This document shows, in pieces, positions 16,775 through 26,591 of a stretch of 64,000 nucleotides of DNA. This DNA is from CAZMCH01 sp964564735. Its GTDB lineage: Bacteria > Poribacteria > DTPJ01. Each line of letters starts with the position of its first letter. The stretch's first letter is position 1. The DNA lies in NCBI GenBank assembly GCA_964564735.1, contig CAZMCH010000008.1:1-64000 (forward strand). The letters run 5' to 3'. A program made the translations under genes and the position numbers. A model generated the notes under the pieces. The model was not told the DNA's origin. It saw only the letters and a program-made list of their open reading frames with translations, and did no database searches.

Positions 16775-18003
16775 TCTAATACTTGTCCAAACATACCGAT
16801 AGCGACGCCTTTATGTACATTTGCATCGTAATGGTGATGTCTCTCACCAACTGTTGGCTGTGTGCATAAAGCTTCAAGAGTGCCTGTGACATTTCCTAAC
16901 TCGTTATCTGTCGCTATCCACCATCCCATTGCAGGAATTGCTGGGCTTGATAGTTGTTTTGTTACTTGACCACTACTATTACGAACTATTATATTAATAA
17001 AACAAGGTGAATCACCAATATTAAGGAATCTAAACCAATCAAGACCTCCAGCATATACTTCTGGAAAAAATAGCCTTCTACCTGCACCTCTATTTCGCCT
17101 TGAAGCTCCGGGAAAACAGAGCATCTGCGTTCCACTAAAATCATGTCGTTCTGCTATAATTGGCTGATCAGACATAGCTGTAACCGATGTTTGTTGCTTT
17201 ATTTGCTCAACATCAGGATTCCATGTTTCAAATGGCTGAATCGTCTTTTCCTGGGACCATACAGTATTGCCATTTTGATCTCTTGCAATAACTGTTACTT
17301 TTCCAGCTTCGCTTCCTATATTTACTATTTGAACCCAATCATTCCAAGCATCAGATATTTCAGGGAAATATTGTCTATGTGAGGGATTATCTATAACCTG
17401 TCCAAGCTGACCGACTGCTGTTCCAGCAAGAGAACCTTGATAATGAAGATGTCTTTCTCCACATATCGGCTGAGTACTCATTAGCTCGACAGTTCCGCTT
17501 ATGTTGCCTGTCTCTTTGTCTGTAAAATTCCAATAGTTAAAAGATGCAAGATTCTGAACGCCAAATTGATGATGCACTTTTCCTGTTCTATCTCTTACAA
17601 TTACGTTTATATTAGCAGGTTGTTCGCTGACGTTTAGTATCTGAAACCAATCGCCTCCACCTTCATATATCTCTGGATAAAACAGTCTATTTCCAACTGT
17701 GCAATGTTCGGGAGAGGCACCGGGGAAATAAAAGACGACTGTTCCCAAATGGCAATGACGTTCACCAACTATCCCTTTATTGCTGGATATAGTCATTGAA
17801 ACAGGTATAGTTAACGTATCTGCCGCTGTTGTGAATGTCTGAAAAGGATTAATATTTGTTTCCTGAGACCATATTGTTTGACCTTGTTGATTTCTTGCGA
17901 CAGCTAGAATGTTTGCAGGCTCATTGCTAACATTTACTACCTGAACCCAATCTTCCCATCCAACCGCTATCTGAGGAAAGTATATCTTTGTAGGAGCTGG
18001 CAT
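16771..18003 (-). CDS. Four-repeat beta protein with ERH motifs, family not recognised
   Basis: This 410-residue protein is built from four units of about 100 residues in A-B-A-B order (about 7-106, 107-207, 211-309, 310-410). Each opens with (F/Y)(F/Y)P(Q/E)(I/V) and then DW(V/F) and a VN- or LN-type strand. Each ends near an (A/G)ERH signature: VGERHCH, CGERHLHY, AERHDF and VGERHHHY. A-units carry TIWSQE/TVWSQE; B-units end GQLGQVID/GMFGQVLD. There is no signal peptide at the chosen start, which follows AAGGAGGT. The repeats predict a beta-rich scaffold, and the histidines might bind metal. I know no named function. Confidence 0.6.
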   Translation of the reverse strand: MPAPTKIYFPQIAVGWEDWVQVVNVSNEPANILAVARNQQGQTIWSQETNINPFQTFTTAADTLTIPVSMTISSNKGIVGERHCHLGTVVFYFPGASPEHCTVGNRLFYPEIYEGGGDWFQILNVSEQPANINVIVRDRTGKVHHQFGVQNLASFNYWNFTDKETGNISGTVELMSTQPICGERHLHYQGSLAGTAVGQLGQVIDNPSHRQYFPEISDAWNDWVQIVNIGSEAGKVTVIARDQNGNTVWSQEKTIQPFETWNPDVEQIKQQTSVTAMSDQPIIAERHDFSGTQMLCFPGASRRNRGAGRRLFFPEVYAGGLDWFRFLNIGDSPCFINIIVRNSSGQVTKQLSSPAIPAMGWWIATDNELGNVTGTLEALCTQPTVGERHHHYDANVHKGVAIGMFGQVLD

Positions 18004-18429
18004 TTATATAATACCTCCTTATAAGGTTTCTCGCACAGATAAGAAAAACATAGTTTTCACTTATTATATTTTTTAATAAATGCTCAATACCTATAAATCA
18101 ATGGATTTCTTTTTATGTCAGATAGTATAGCGATGATCAACACCTATGTCAATAAGGTTTTTATACCACTTAAAACCTGAATAAATAATATTTCACTCCT
18201 AACGTCTTTACATTCCGTATATCCTCAAAAGAATGATACAAAAAACTCCGTATTAGAAAATCAGAAAAACGTGGGATTTACTATATATTCTAATACATTT
18301 TTTGCCTACCTGATAATCCAAATGGGGAATTTCTAATATTTCAACTAGCATTTGGTATGACTAATCTGATATAATAAAGTGCAATATTTCATATATCAAG
18401 CAAAAACAATCTTACGAAGGGACTGAGAC
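18004..18429. other. Divergent intergenic region with a hairpin and a -10-like box
   Basis: No gene is seen. GTATTAGAA (18250-18258) pairs with TTCTAATAC (18288-18296). AGGTTTT (18155-18161) pairs with AAAACCT (18172-18178). TATAAT at 18370-18375 could be a -10 box for the EamA gene, but no good -35 stands at the right distance. Confidence 0.4.
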
Positions 18430-19320
18430 ATTAGACAAGTTGATTTACCAAATGAAGACTTAGACCTAAAAGGTCTATTATGGCTTATATTTATAATTTT
18501 TTTATGGGGTGGTGGTTTCGTTGCAACAAAAATTGCTTTGGATAATATGCCACCTTTTTTGTTTGCAGGCGTGCGCTTTACTATTTCTACATTAATAGTC
18601 GGTGTCTTTGGAAAACTTGCAAAAGAAGATTTGAGACCGCAAAAAAATGAGATTCTTCCTCTTTTGATTATATCTGTCCTTTTTTCAGCCCAGATATGCA
18701 CATTTAATCTTGGAATGAAATACACATTAGCAGGAAGATCATCAATACTAATGAGCATGAATCCGATCTTTGTTGCCATTCTTGCACATTTCTTTATACC
18801 AAAAGATAAGCTAAACACTAAGAAGATTATAGGACTTGCGCTTGCATTTCTAGGTATGCTTGTGGTATTTCGTGATAAGATTAATGGTAGCCAAACAAGA
18901 ATTATAGGCGATACTATAATGATTATAAGTGCGCTTCTTGTTAGTATCATGACTATAATAACAAAAAGAATTGTGCAAAATATAAATACCTATAAACTAT
19001 TGTTTTGGCAGATGCTTATTGGCTTGATACCATTTTTTGGATTGAGTTTTATCTTTGAAGAATTTGGTTGGCAAAACATAAATACTAATCTTATTATATC
19101 AGCTTTATATATGTCTCTTATAATATCAGGTTTTACCTTTATATTATGGACTTTATTATTAAAGCGATACAGCGCAAGCAAATTGAGTGTATTTATTTTT
19201 ATTATGCCTATATTTGGCGTAGGATTAAGCTCAATAATGCTTGGCGATCCTATAACTGCATACCTTGTTATTGGGACAGCTTTGGTTGCTTTGGGAATAT
19301 ATATAGTCAATAAAGGATAA
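18430..19320 (+). CDS. EamA family (DMT) transporter, apparent ATT start
   Basis: This is an inner-membrane drug/metabolite transporter of about 296 residues with ten predicted helices in two EamA repeats. The first helix, LLWLIFIIFLWGGGFVATKI, lies upstream of the first TTG (18538) or ATG, so the gene must start earlier. The frame is open back to a TGA at 18424. The only near-start codon in place is ATT at 18430, preceded by GAAGGGA. So either a rare ATT start is used or one base is wrong. The second repeat starts near TRIIGDTIMIISALLVSIM. Exported or imported solutes of this family vary widely. Confidence 0.82.
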   Translation: MRQVDLPNEDLDLKGLLWLIFIIFLWGGGFVATKIALDNMPPFLFAGVRFTISTLIVGVFGKLAKEDLRPQKNEILPLLIISVLFSAQICTFNLGMKYTLAGRSSILMSMNPIFVAILAHFFIPKDKLNTKKIIGLALAFLGMLVVFRDKINGSQTRIIGDTIMIISALLVSIMTIITKRIVQNINTYKLLFWQMLIGLIPFFGLSFIFEEFGWQNINTNLIISALYMSLIISGFTFILWTLLLKRYSASKLSVFIFIMPIFGVGLSSIMLGDPITAYLVIGTALVALGIYIVNKG

Positions 19321-19355
19321 TAATGGTTTTTACGCCATGATGGTTAAGGAAAACA

Positions 19356-20168
19356 ATGAAACTAGGCATAAGTTCATATACATATACTTGGGGTGTAGGA
19401 GTTCAGGGACATTATCCAAAAAAGCGATTAAGTGTTATGGATTTGATCGATAAAGCGATTGAATCTGACATCCATGTCGTTCAGATTGCGGATAATTTGC
19501 CACTACATAATCTCTCAAATATCGAGATTGAATCTCTTGCAAAATTCTCGTCAGGTTTAAATATTACTATTGAAGTCGGGACTCGTGGGATACTAAATAA
19601 TAATCTATTGACTTATTTGAGCATAGCAGAGAAACTAAATTCATCTATAGTTCGAGTTGTTATTGATGGGATAGATCACTATCCAAACGAAGATGAAATT
19701 ATCGATATTATCAAACCTCAAATGATTGAATTTGAGAAAGCCAAAATAAGTCTTGCAATAGAAAATCATGATCGCTTTACAACCAAATCTTTGAAACGAA
19801 TAATACAAAGAATTGACAGCGAATATGCAGGAATATGCTTGGATTGTGCTAATTCTTTTGGAGCAATGGAAGGTCCTGATATAGTTTTTGATGAATTAGG
19901 TCCTTTTGCAGTAAATATTCATATCAAGGGCTTCAAGATATATAGAGCTTATCAAAATATGGGCTTCATCATTGAAGGAGTGCCAATAGATAAAAGTATG
20001 CTTGATATATCTTGGATATTGAATAAAGTAAAGCAATTCAAAAAAGACACCAATATTATACTAGAACAATGGACACCTTTTGGAGATAATATAGAAGAAA
20101 CTATTGAAAAAGAAGAAAATTGGGCAAAAACAAGCATTGAATATATGCGCAAGTTTGTCAAAGAATAA
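19356..20168 (+). CDS. Sugar phosphate isomerase/epimerase-like TIM barrel
   Basis: This 270-residue cytoplasmic protein belongs to the xylose-isomerase-like/AP-endonuclease-2 superfamily. The metal-site segments are visible: LAIENHDR (Glu and His), GICLDCANSFGAMEGP (Asp and Cys region), VNIHIKGFKI (His) and ILEQWTPF (Glu). Such enzymes isomerise or epimerise keto-sugars or inositol intermediates and often work with Gfo/Idh oxidoreductases like the one at 15746-16774. It lies 35 bases after the EamA gene on the same strand and may be co-transcribed. Confidence 0.85.
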   Translation: MKLGISSYTYTWGVGVQGHYPKKRLSVMDLIDKAIESDIHVVQIADNLPLHNLSNIEIESLAKFSSGLNITIEVGTRGILNNNLLTYLSIAEKLNSSIVRVVIDGIDHYPNEDEIIDIIKPQMIEFEKAKISLAIENHDRFTTKSLKRIIQRIDSEYAGICLDCANSFGAMEGPDIVFDELGPFAVNIHIKGFKIYRAYQNMGFIIEGVPIDKSMLDISWILNKVKQFKKDTNIILEQWTPFGDNIEETIEKEENWAKTSIEYMRKFVKE

Positions 20169-20228
20169 AGTCAACACAAAAAAATTTTTTGATGTTTCTA
20201 TGTATTGTTCAAACGGATTAATTATTTA

Positions 20229-20387
20229 TAGAACGCGCTGATTAAGCGATTATTGCAGATAAAAAAATCGCAAAATGTAATGTGTGAAACGTAAAAGGTA
20301 AAGTATAATAAAGCAAAACTCATCATGCTTCACTTATTACAAACCAAATCAGCGTCCATCTGCCTAATCCGTTTCATCCGCGTTCTA
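20229..20387. repeat. 159-bp palindromic intergenic element, copy 1
   Basis: Perfect ends TAGAACGCG (20229-20237) and CGCGTTCTA (20379-20387) enclose subterminal GCTGATTAAGCG and CTAATCCGTTTCATC arms. The centre has a GTAATGTGTGAAACGTAA palindrome type also seen near 5450, 30322 and 37725. Copy 2 at 37679-37830 shares the ends. It lies between two genes that converge (isomerase and purD). Confidence 0.65.
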
Positions 20388-20419
20388 TTCTAAAAAAACT
20401 AATTCAGTTGATAGTTGAC

Positions 20420-21694
20420 TTATTTATTTAATGCTCTATAGCCGATGTCTTTTCTATAATATGCACCATCAAATGATATTTCATTAATAGCTTTATAAGC
20501 TAGCTCAATAGCATCTTTGATTGTATTACCAAGTGCAGTAATTCCCAAAACTCTACCGCCAGATGTTACAACCTTTCCGTCTTTTTCTGCTGTTCCAGCA
20601 TGAAAAACAATAATCTTATCCAGCTTTCTAGCTTTATCAAGTCCATTAATAACCTTGCCCTTTTCATAAGAAGCAGGATAGCCGCCAGATACCATCGCAA
20701 CGCAGACAGCAGGCTCATCAGTCCATTCTAAACTCACCTTATCAAGAGTTCCGTCAATACAGGCTAATATAGCAGGTATGATGTCACTTTTCATTCTTGG
20801 TATAACAGCTTGGGTTTCAGGATCGCCAAAACGTGCATTAAATTCAACGACTTTTGGTTTTCCGTCTTTAATCATAAGCCCAGCATATAAAGCACCTTTA
20901 TAAATATAGCCTTCTTCAGCCATGCCTTTAACCGTTGGTTTCATTATAGTTTCCATGATTAGCTCATAAACCTCATCTGTAACAACAGGCGCAGGCGAAT
21001 AAGCACCCATTCCACCAGTATTGGGACCTTTATCTCCGTCAAATATCGGTTTATGATCTTGTGATGAAGCAGTAGGCAAGACAGTTTTGCCATCTGTAAA
21101 AGCTATAAAAGATGCTTCTTCACCCTCCATGAATTCCTCAATGATTATTTTATCTCCAGCATCCCCAAATTCCTTATCAATCATTATTGCTTTGACCGCA
21201 TCAATTGCCTTCTGTAATTCTCTGCATGGAAAAACGCCTTTTCCTTTTGCAAGCCCATCAGCCTTGACAACTATCGGCGCGCCAACTTTTTTTATATAGA
21301 CTATCGCATCATCTGAATTATCAAATGCTTCACCTTTTGCTGTCGGTATATTATGGCGCATCATAAATTCCTTAGAAAAAACTTTGCTAGATTCAATTTG
21401 TGTTGCAAGTTTAGAAGGACCAAAAACTTTTAAGCCTGCATTTTCAATCTGATCTGTCAATCCGTTTGCTAGTGGGTCTTCGGGACCAATAACTACGACA
21501 TCTACTTTCTGACTTAGTGCAAATCGCTCAATAGCATCAAAATCCTTTTCTGCATCCATTTTCACACATTCAGCAAGCTCAGATATCCCTGGATTTCCGG
21601 GGATGCAGTATATTTTATCAACCATAGGACTTTGGGCAATTTTCCAGACAAGAGCATGCTCCCTTCCGCCACCACCGATCATTAGTATTTTCAT
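20420..21694 (-). CDS. purD: Phosphoribosylamine-glycine ligase
   Basis: This 424-residue cytoplasmic enzyme performs the second step of purine synthesis: it joins glycine to phosphoribosylamine with ATP. The chain shows the normal order: MKILMIGGGGREHALVWKI at the N-terminus, GPEDPLANG, an ATP-grasp region (VVKADGLAKGKGVF, EEFMEGEEASF), DHKPIFDGDKGPNTGGMGAY and FNARFGDPETQ. Full length and ungapped. No other pur gene is adjacent, so the pathway is scattered in this genome. Confidence 0.97.
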   Translation of the reverse strand: MKILMIGGGGREHALVWKIAQSPMVDKIYCIPGNPGISELAECVKMDAEKDFDAIERFALSQKVDVVVIGPEDPLANGLTDQIENAGLKVFGPSKLATQIESSKVFSKEFMMRHNIPTAKGEAFDNSDDAIVYIKKVGAPIVVKADGLAKGKGVFPCRELQKAIDAVKAIMIDKEFGDAGDKIIIEEFMEGEEASFIAFTDGKTVLPTASSQDHKPIFDGDKGPNTGGMGAYSPAPVVTDEVYELIMETIMKPTVKGMAEEGYIYKGALYAGLMIKDGKPKVVEFNARFGDPETQAVIPRMKSDIIPAILACIDGTLDKVSLEWTDEPAVCVAMVSGGYPASYEKGKVINGLDKARKLDKIIVFHAGTAEKDGKVVTSGGRVLGITALGNTIKDAIELAYKAINEISFDGAYYRKDIGYRALNK

Positions 21695-21781
21695 ATTTCA
21701 CCTCGATACCTAAAATTTATAATGTAAGATTTACAGAAAATAAAGAGGTATAGAGAAAATCTCTCCACAAATTATTTATAT

Positions 21782-23647
21782 TTATTTAGTTTCTATATTT
21801 GTCGGCAGACAAAGTGCCATTATCTCATTCACATCAAATTGTTCTAGCAAACCAAAACAGAATAACACAGGATATGTTTCGTAATCAAGATGATTTTTTA
21901 TCAGCATTTTTAAGCTTGGTAGATGATTTTTGACAGATACCTTCTTAATTATATTATTATGCAAAGCGCATGTTATTATCGCAACCAGGCTTGCGTTCCA
22001 GCCATCTACATATAGCGAAACTTTTTTGGAGCCAACTTCTTGACATACCCATTCAGCAATTGCCCCAACCTGCGCTGTTTGAATACCTAAAACTCTTTCG
22101 CCTATTGCGGATACCATCTGCACATATTGCCATGAAAGCAAATTTTCGCCAATAAATGCAGGATCAATTAAAATCACAGTTGACCCTTGTTCAATTTCAT
22201 GTTTGGCAATATCTGATAACGTCGATTTTCCTTTATCTGCAAACATTAATACAACATTATCATTTTTGTTGTCAGAAGACGATAAAACAACAACGGGAAT
22301 AGAGAACTCATCATTAAGAGACAACTTATATTGTTTTATACTATGGTCTGATTGTAAAACTTTACTTGCACTGACTTTCATCTCATTAAAGCGAATGATC
22401 TCTTTTAGAGTCTTTCTACCATTATTTTGCCATTGCTTGAAATCATTAGAATCAAGTGCAGGTGGACAATTTTTTGGCATGTCTTTCATCATTTCAGATG
22501 CAAGCGTAAAGAAATTTGCATTATCTTCAGGGACCCCAACTTTAAGCTTATCATATTCTAATATTTCCTCATCGGAAGGTATTTCCTCATCAATAGTATT
22601 TAAGTTTGCAAGAAAATGTCTATTTATAAACTTATAAAATTGTTCACGATTGTCTTTATCGTAATTATGTGTCCCCGGGACTGTATTATTGTGGAGGCTG
22701 AAGTTACTTAATTTCTCAAAAAGCTTAAAAAAAGGCTTTATTGGCTCAAAAACGGATGGTAAAGCTCTGTGAGTTTGAAAACAACAATCATCTTTTTCAT
22801 TATATATCAATAGCGTTGGTCTAGGCGCAAGCATGGCTGTCAGACATGGATAATCACAGATTGTCAGTAAGTCATTAGGGTTTTGTTCTAAATCGCCTGT
22901 ATCTTGAATGAAGTCTGCACGATAATCTAAACCGATATAGCCTGCGTTTGGTGCTGTGGCAGATATTCTCGTATCAAGTGAACTAAGGATGATTGTCTGC
23001 CAACCACCACCAGAAAGCCCTGTCATTGCAATGCGTTTTGGATCTGTGTTTTGGTTCATTTCAAGCACATCAATACCCCGTTTCATTGCAAGATAAAAGA
23101 CAGAAAGACCTGTCGCACCACATAAATCAAGATATGCAAGGCGATTATGCTTGAAATCATCTGTGCCTAATTCTCCAAAAACAAGCCATTCAGGATGTAA
23201 AGCCAACATACCACGTTTTGCAAGATTTATACATCGTATTTGCTCATAATCCTGAGTTTTGCCCGGAGGTCCAACGTGACCATTGACATTAAGTATTGCA
23301 GGAACTTTACCTTTTATCTCCTTTGGTTCATATAACAATGCAGGAATCCATAGGTTTGGCAAGGCAGAATATCTCAGTTTTCGTATGATGTAGCCTTTAT
23401 CTGTTTCTATTGTATCACCCCAAACAATTTGAGGGTTATCTTTATACCACTTCTCTGGGACCCCATAATAAACGATCTTTTTTAATATATCTTGGCGTAA
23501 TTCATCGCTTTTTTTTATCCATTCATCAGCAGTTTTTGGTATTTCTAAAGGTGGAATATGCCTTTTAAGGAATTTTCTTAGTTCTTTTAGAAACTCATTT
23601 TCTTCTAGTATTGGTTGTTCAAGCAAGGCTAGGTTTTCATTCAGCAT
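21782..23647 (-). CDS. Acetyl-xylan-esterase-like alpha/beta hydrolase
   Basis: This 621-residue protein has an alpha/beta-hydrolase domain in its first half, of the acetyl xylan esterase/dienelactone hydrolase kind. The nucleophile elbow is MTGLSGGGWQT (Ser212), the acid lies in LLIYNEKDD and the base is His327 in VPGTHNYD. The remaining 250 residues look like a second, partial hydrolase-like fold with no clear nucleophile. No signal peptide is seen. The start is set at the ATG that follows GGAGG by 9 bases; the frame itself runs 13 codons further upstream. It probably deacylates a sugar or glycan fragment. Confidence 0.78.
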   Translation of the reverse strand: MLNENLALLEQPILEENEFLKELRKFLKRHIPPLEIPKTADEWIKKSDELRQDILKKIVYYGVPEKWYKDNPQIVWGDTIETDKGYIIRKLRYSALPNLWIPALLYEPKEIKGKVPAILNVNGHVGPPGKTQDYEQIRCINLAKRGMLALHPEWLVFGELGTDDFKHNRLAYLDLCGATGLSVFYLAMKRGIDVLEMNQNTDPKRIAMTGLSGGGWQTIILSSLDTRISATAPNAGYIGLDYRADFIQDTGDLEQNPNDLLTICDYPCLTAMLAPRPTLLIYNEKDDCCFQTHRALPSVFEPIKPFFKLFEKLSNFSLHNNTVPGTHNYDKDNREQFYKFINRHFLANLNTIDEEIPSDEEILEYDKLKVGVPEDNANFFTLASEMMKDMPKNCPPALDSNDFKQWQNNGRKTLKEIIRFNEMKVSASKVLQSDHSIKQYKLSLNDEFSIPVVVLSSSDNKNDNVVLMFADKGKSTLSDIAKHEIEQGSTVILIDPAFIGENLLSWQYVQMVSAIGERVLGIQTAQVGAIAEWVCQEVGSKKVSLYVDGWNASLVAIITCALHNNIIKKVSVKNHLPSLKMLIKNHLDYETYPVLFCFGLLEQFDVNEIMALCLPTNIETK

Positions 23648-24033
23648 ATATATTATCCTCCAATTAATAAAAAATTTAGTTCTCACATTATATCTTGGGC
23701 TTTATAATGCCAACTCCTCAAACCGTTTATGCTAATTATTTCAGAAATGTCTGAAGTTCGATATATCCTAAGATTATTCTCATGAAAAGTAAATATCTAT
23801 TTTTCATGACTTCTGATGTTAGTAGTTCTGTCTCCTTTAAGACCAGTATTGAAACACAAACCCCAATGGTGGCATATAGCCTAGCGATGAATGAATCCAC
23901 TTATGATTGTAAAAAACATCAAGAAAATTGCACTTGACACAACATTTGTTAAATGATATTCTCTGATCTTATAAACAAAGGCAATTTTGGGGTAGATTTT
24001 CGGACTATATAAAGCATTGAAAGTATTGATGAA
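23648..24033. other. Divergent intergenic region between esterase and GGDEF genes
   Basis: This stretch separates a minus-strand and a plus-strand gene. I see no gene, tRNA or strong hairpin. The only signal is the promoter candidate at 23934-23962, listed separately. Confidence 0.45.
23934..23962 (+). promoter_or_regulatory. Promoter candidate for the GAF-GGDEF/mreB unit
   Basis: TTGACA (23934-23939) with a 17-base spacer to TATTCT (23957-23962): a perfect -35 and a 4/6 -10. It lies 72 bases upstream of the start codon. Confidence 0.5.
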
Positions 24034-25497
24034 ATGAACATTGAGGCAGATATTAATGGATTAGTTGAGCTTGTCAGCAATGTTACTGAGGCATATACGA
24101 CTGCTGTTTTTCTGGCTGATAACCAGAACCGCATGTTAAGACTATGGCGTTTTTATAGCCTTAGCGATAAGGTAAATGCCAAAGCAAAAATACCTTATGG
24201 AACAGGTCCAATTGGCATAGTCGCAGAATCAAAGATGGATTTTGATTTAGCAAGATTTGATGAACGTGATAGTGATCTATTGGGAATTTATGCGAAAAAT
24301 GAGTCCATTAAGTCCTTTTTTGCTGTTCCAATCTTGAATAAAGGCGGTAATCTTGAGGGTGTTATCTCTATAGATAGCAAAAAGTCTTTTGTTTTTGCAA
24401 ATAAGGAACAAAAACTACTCAAGCTATTTGCTAAACAATTTGCAGATATAATAAATAACCTTAAAATAAAGAACTTTTTGGATACAGAATCATCAGATAT
24501 AGAATTCATTTGTAACTTTGTTAGTAAGATAACAAATATTGTTGATCTTAATGTTTTGCTTCATCTAACGCTTGAATCACTCAAAAGGCTTGTGGAGTGT
24601 GAGAGCTATTTTATATGCCTTAGAACTGATGATAATGAAAGTGAATTCTGTATTGTATCGTCAAATAGCCGAAAAGATCTGCAGGGATTAAGGTTTTCCG
24701 ATAAATCTGGTCTTGCTGGATGTGTCATTGATGAAAAAAAGTCTTTTTTGTTGGGTAATAGAAAAGATGATTTTGGATCATATGTTTTCACATCATCGGA
24801 ATCATTGGGACGTGTTAGGTCTTTTCTGGGAGTTCCGCTAATATTACAAAACGAGGTTATTGGGCTTATATGCCTTATAGATGATAAGGAAGATGTGTTT
24901 AGACATAGAGATCAGCAAGTAATCTCAATAATGGCTGATAATGTTGCGATTATAATAGCGCATATAAAAGCTTTGGCAAGGATAGAAAGCCTTTCTACAA
25001 ATATCGATGGTCTGACTGGTTTAAAGAACTTCTGTGGATTCAGCGATTATATCGAGTTAATGTTTCAGTCTGCAAAGCAAAAAAGACAACATTTATCCCT
25101 AATGATTTTAGATATAGATAATTTTCGCAGGCATAATGAGAGAATCGGATATAAAACGGGGAATGAGATATTAAAACAAATAGCCCAATTTCTAGCTGAT
25201 AATAATCATAAAAGCAATATTAATGTTACCCGTTATGGTTCAGATGAGTTTGCTGTTATTATGCCAGATATTAGACTAGATCATGCCTATTCAATTGCAG
25301 AGGAAGTCTGTTTGTCAATAAGAAAGCCTATGTTTATATTGTCAAATAGAGATATAGATATTTCTGTCAGTATCGGTGTATCTTGCTTTTCTGATAACAG
25401 CAAAGATAAAAATGAGTTGGTTAATAACGCCCTAGATGCTCTTTCCATAGCAAAATCAAGAGGTGGAGGAATTGTTTGGGCGATGAATTATAGATGA
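24034..25497 (+). CDS. GAF-GAF-GGDEF signalling protein
   Basis: This 487-residue cytoplasmic protein has two GAF sensory domains (about 10-145 and 165-315) and a C-terminal GGDEF domain (320-487). The signature is YGSDEF (401-406) instead of GGDEF, while the metal-binding LDIDNF and NGxxR-like positions are kept; no RxxD inhibitory site precedes the signature. It may be a weak or altered diguanylate cyclase, or a GTP-binding effector. There is no transmembrane segment. The stop overlaps the open frame of mreB and is 20 bases before the mreB start, so the two are probably translated from one message. Confidence 0.85.
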   Translation: MNIEADINGLVELVSNVTEAYTTAVFLADNQNRMLRLWRFYSLSDKVNAKAKIPYGTGPIGIVAESKMDFDLARFDERDSDLLGIYAKNESIKSFFAVPILNKGGNLEGVISIDSKKSFVFANKEQKLLKLFAKQFADIINNLKIKNFLDTESSDIEFICNFVSKITNIVDLNVLLHLTLESLKRLVECESYFICLRTDDNESEFCIVSSNSRKDLQGLRFSDKSGLAGCVIDEKKSFLLGNRKDDFGSYVFTSSESLGRVRSFLGVPLILQNEVIGLICLIDDKEDVFRHRDQQVISIMADNVAIIIAHIKALARIESLSTNIDGLTGLKNFCGFSDYIELMFQSAKQKRQHLSLMILDIDNFRRHNERIGYKTGNEILKQIAQFLADNNHKSNINVTRYGSDEFAVIMPDIRLDHAYSIAEEVCLSIRKPMFILSNRDIDISVSIGVSCFSDNSKDKNELVNNALDALSIAKSRGGGIVWAMNYR

Positions 25498-25517
25498 CGA
25501 AATTATTGGAGGTATTA

Positions 25518-26570
25518 ATGCCATTATTCAATAAATTTTTGGGATTATTTTCTCAAGACCTTGCTATGGATTTGGGAACAGCTAACACGCTTATTTATGC
25601 TAAAAGGCAAGGTATCGTCCTTGATGAGCCTTCTGTCGTTGCCATAGATAATAGAACTAATCAGCCTATTGCAGTAGGTCATAAAGCCAAGCAAATGTAT
25701 GGAAGAACGCCTGAAAATATAAAGGCGGTTAGACCTATGAAAGATGGTGTTATTGCGGATTTTGATGTAACAAAAAAAATGATTACATATTTTATCAATG
25801 AAGTCAATAAACATCGTGGAATTTTCCATCCAAGACTTATGGTCTGCATACCATCAGGTATTACACAGGTTGAAAAACGGGCAGTCATAGATTCTGCAAA
25901 GCAATCAGGATCAAGAAAAGTTTTGCTTATAGAAGAACCAATGGCAGCAGCAGTTGGAGCTGGTTTGCCAGTCGATGGGAAAGAAGGTTGCATGGTTGTT
26001 GATATTGGTGGAGGAACAACAGAAGCGGCGATAATATCATTATCATCAATAGCATATCAAGAATCATTAAGAGTCGCTGGCGACGAAATGGACGAAGCAA
26101 TAATGAAGTATATGCGACATACACATAAGCTTGTTATTGGTCCCTATGAAGCAGAGAATATTAAGATTGAAATTGGTTCTGCGATGCCCCTTAATGAAGA
26201 ATTGACCTTTAAGGCAAGAGGTAAAGACCTTGTTTCTGGTATTCCAAAAGCTGTGATTGTTACTGACAACCAAATTCGTTCAGCACTACAAGAGCCAATC
26301 AAAGCGATTGTGGATGTTATCGATAGGGCATTAAACAAAGTTTCTCCTGAGCTTGCAGGAGATATATTTTCAAATGGCGTTATGCTGACTGGTGGAGGCG
26401 CGCTTTTAAGAGGATTAGATAAGCATATTTCAGAGGAATTAAACAAACGCATTAAGCATGGAACTGACCTAAAAGTCTATGTTGCAGATAATCCGCTTCA
26501 AAGTGTTGTTCTCGGCTCTGGAAAGGTTCTGGATAATTATAAACTGCTCAAAAAGATATGTGTGAGTTAA
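25518..26570 (+). CDS. mreB: Rod shape-determining actin-like protein MreB
   Basis: This 350-residue bacterial actin forms membrane-bound filaments that guide side-wall synthesis. It has the start MPLFNKFLGLFSQDLAMDLG with an amphipathic N-terminal anchor. The phosphate-binding motifs DLGTANTLIY and VVDIGGGTTEAAII and the adenosine motif GGGALLRGLD are present. GGAGG precedes the ATG; the open frame extends 8 codons further into the GGDEF gene. No mreC, mreD, pbp2 or rodA follows; a MazEF-like pair does. The genome may have another mreB with the canonical neighbours. Confidence 0.96.
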   Translation: MPLFNKFLGLFSQDLAMDLGTANTLIYAKRQGIVLDEPSVVAIDNRTNQPIAVGHKAKQMYGRTPENIKAVRPMKDGVIADFDVTKKMITYFINEVNKHRGIFHPRLMVCIPSGITQVEKRAVIDSAKQSGSRKVLLIEEPMAAAVGAGLPVDGKEGCMVVDIGGGTTEAAIISLSSIAYQESLRVAGDEMDEAIMKYMRHTHKLVIGPYEAENIKIEIGSAMPLNEELTFKARGKDLVSGIPKAVIVTDNQIRSALQEPIKAIVDVIDRALNKVSPELAGDIFSNGVMLTGGGALLRGLDKHISEELNKRIKHGTDLKVYVADNPLQSVVLGSGKVLDNYKLLKKICVS

Positions 26571-26591
26571 AATAAAAAGAGGTGATATTAG

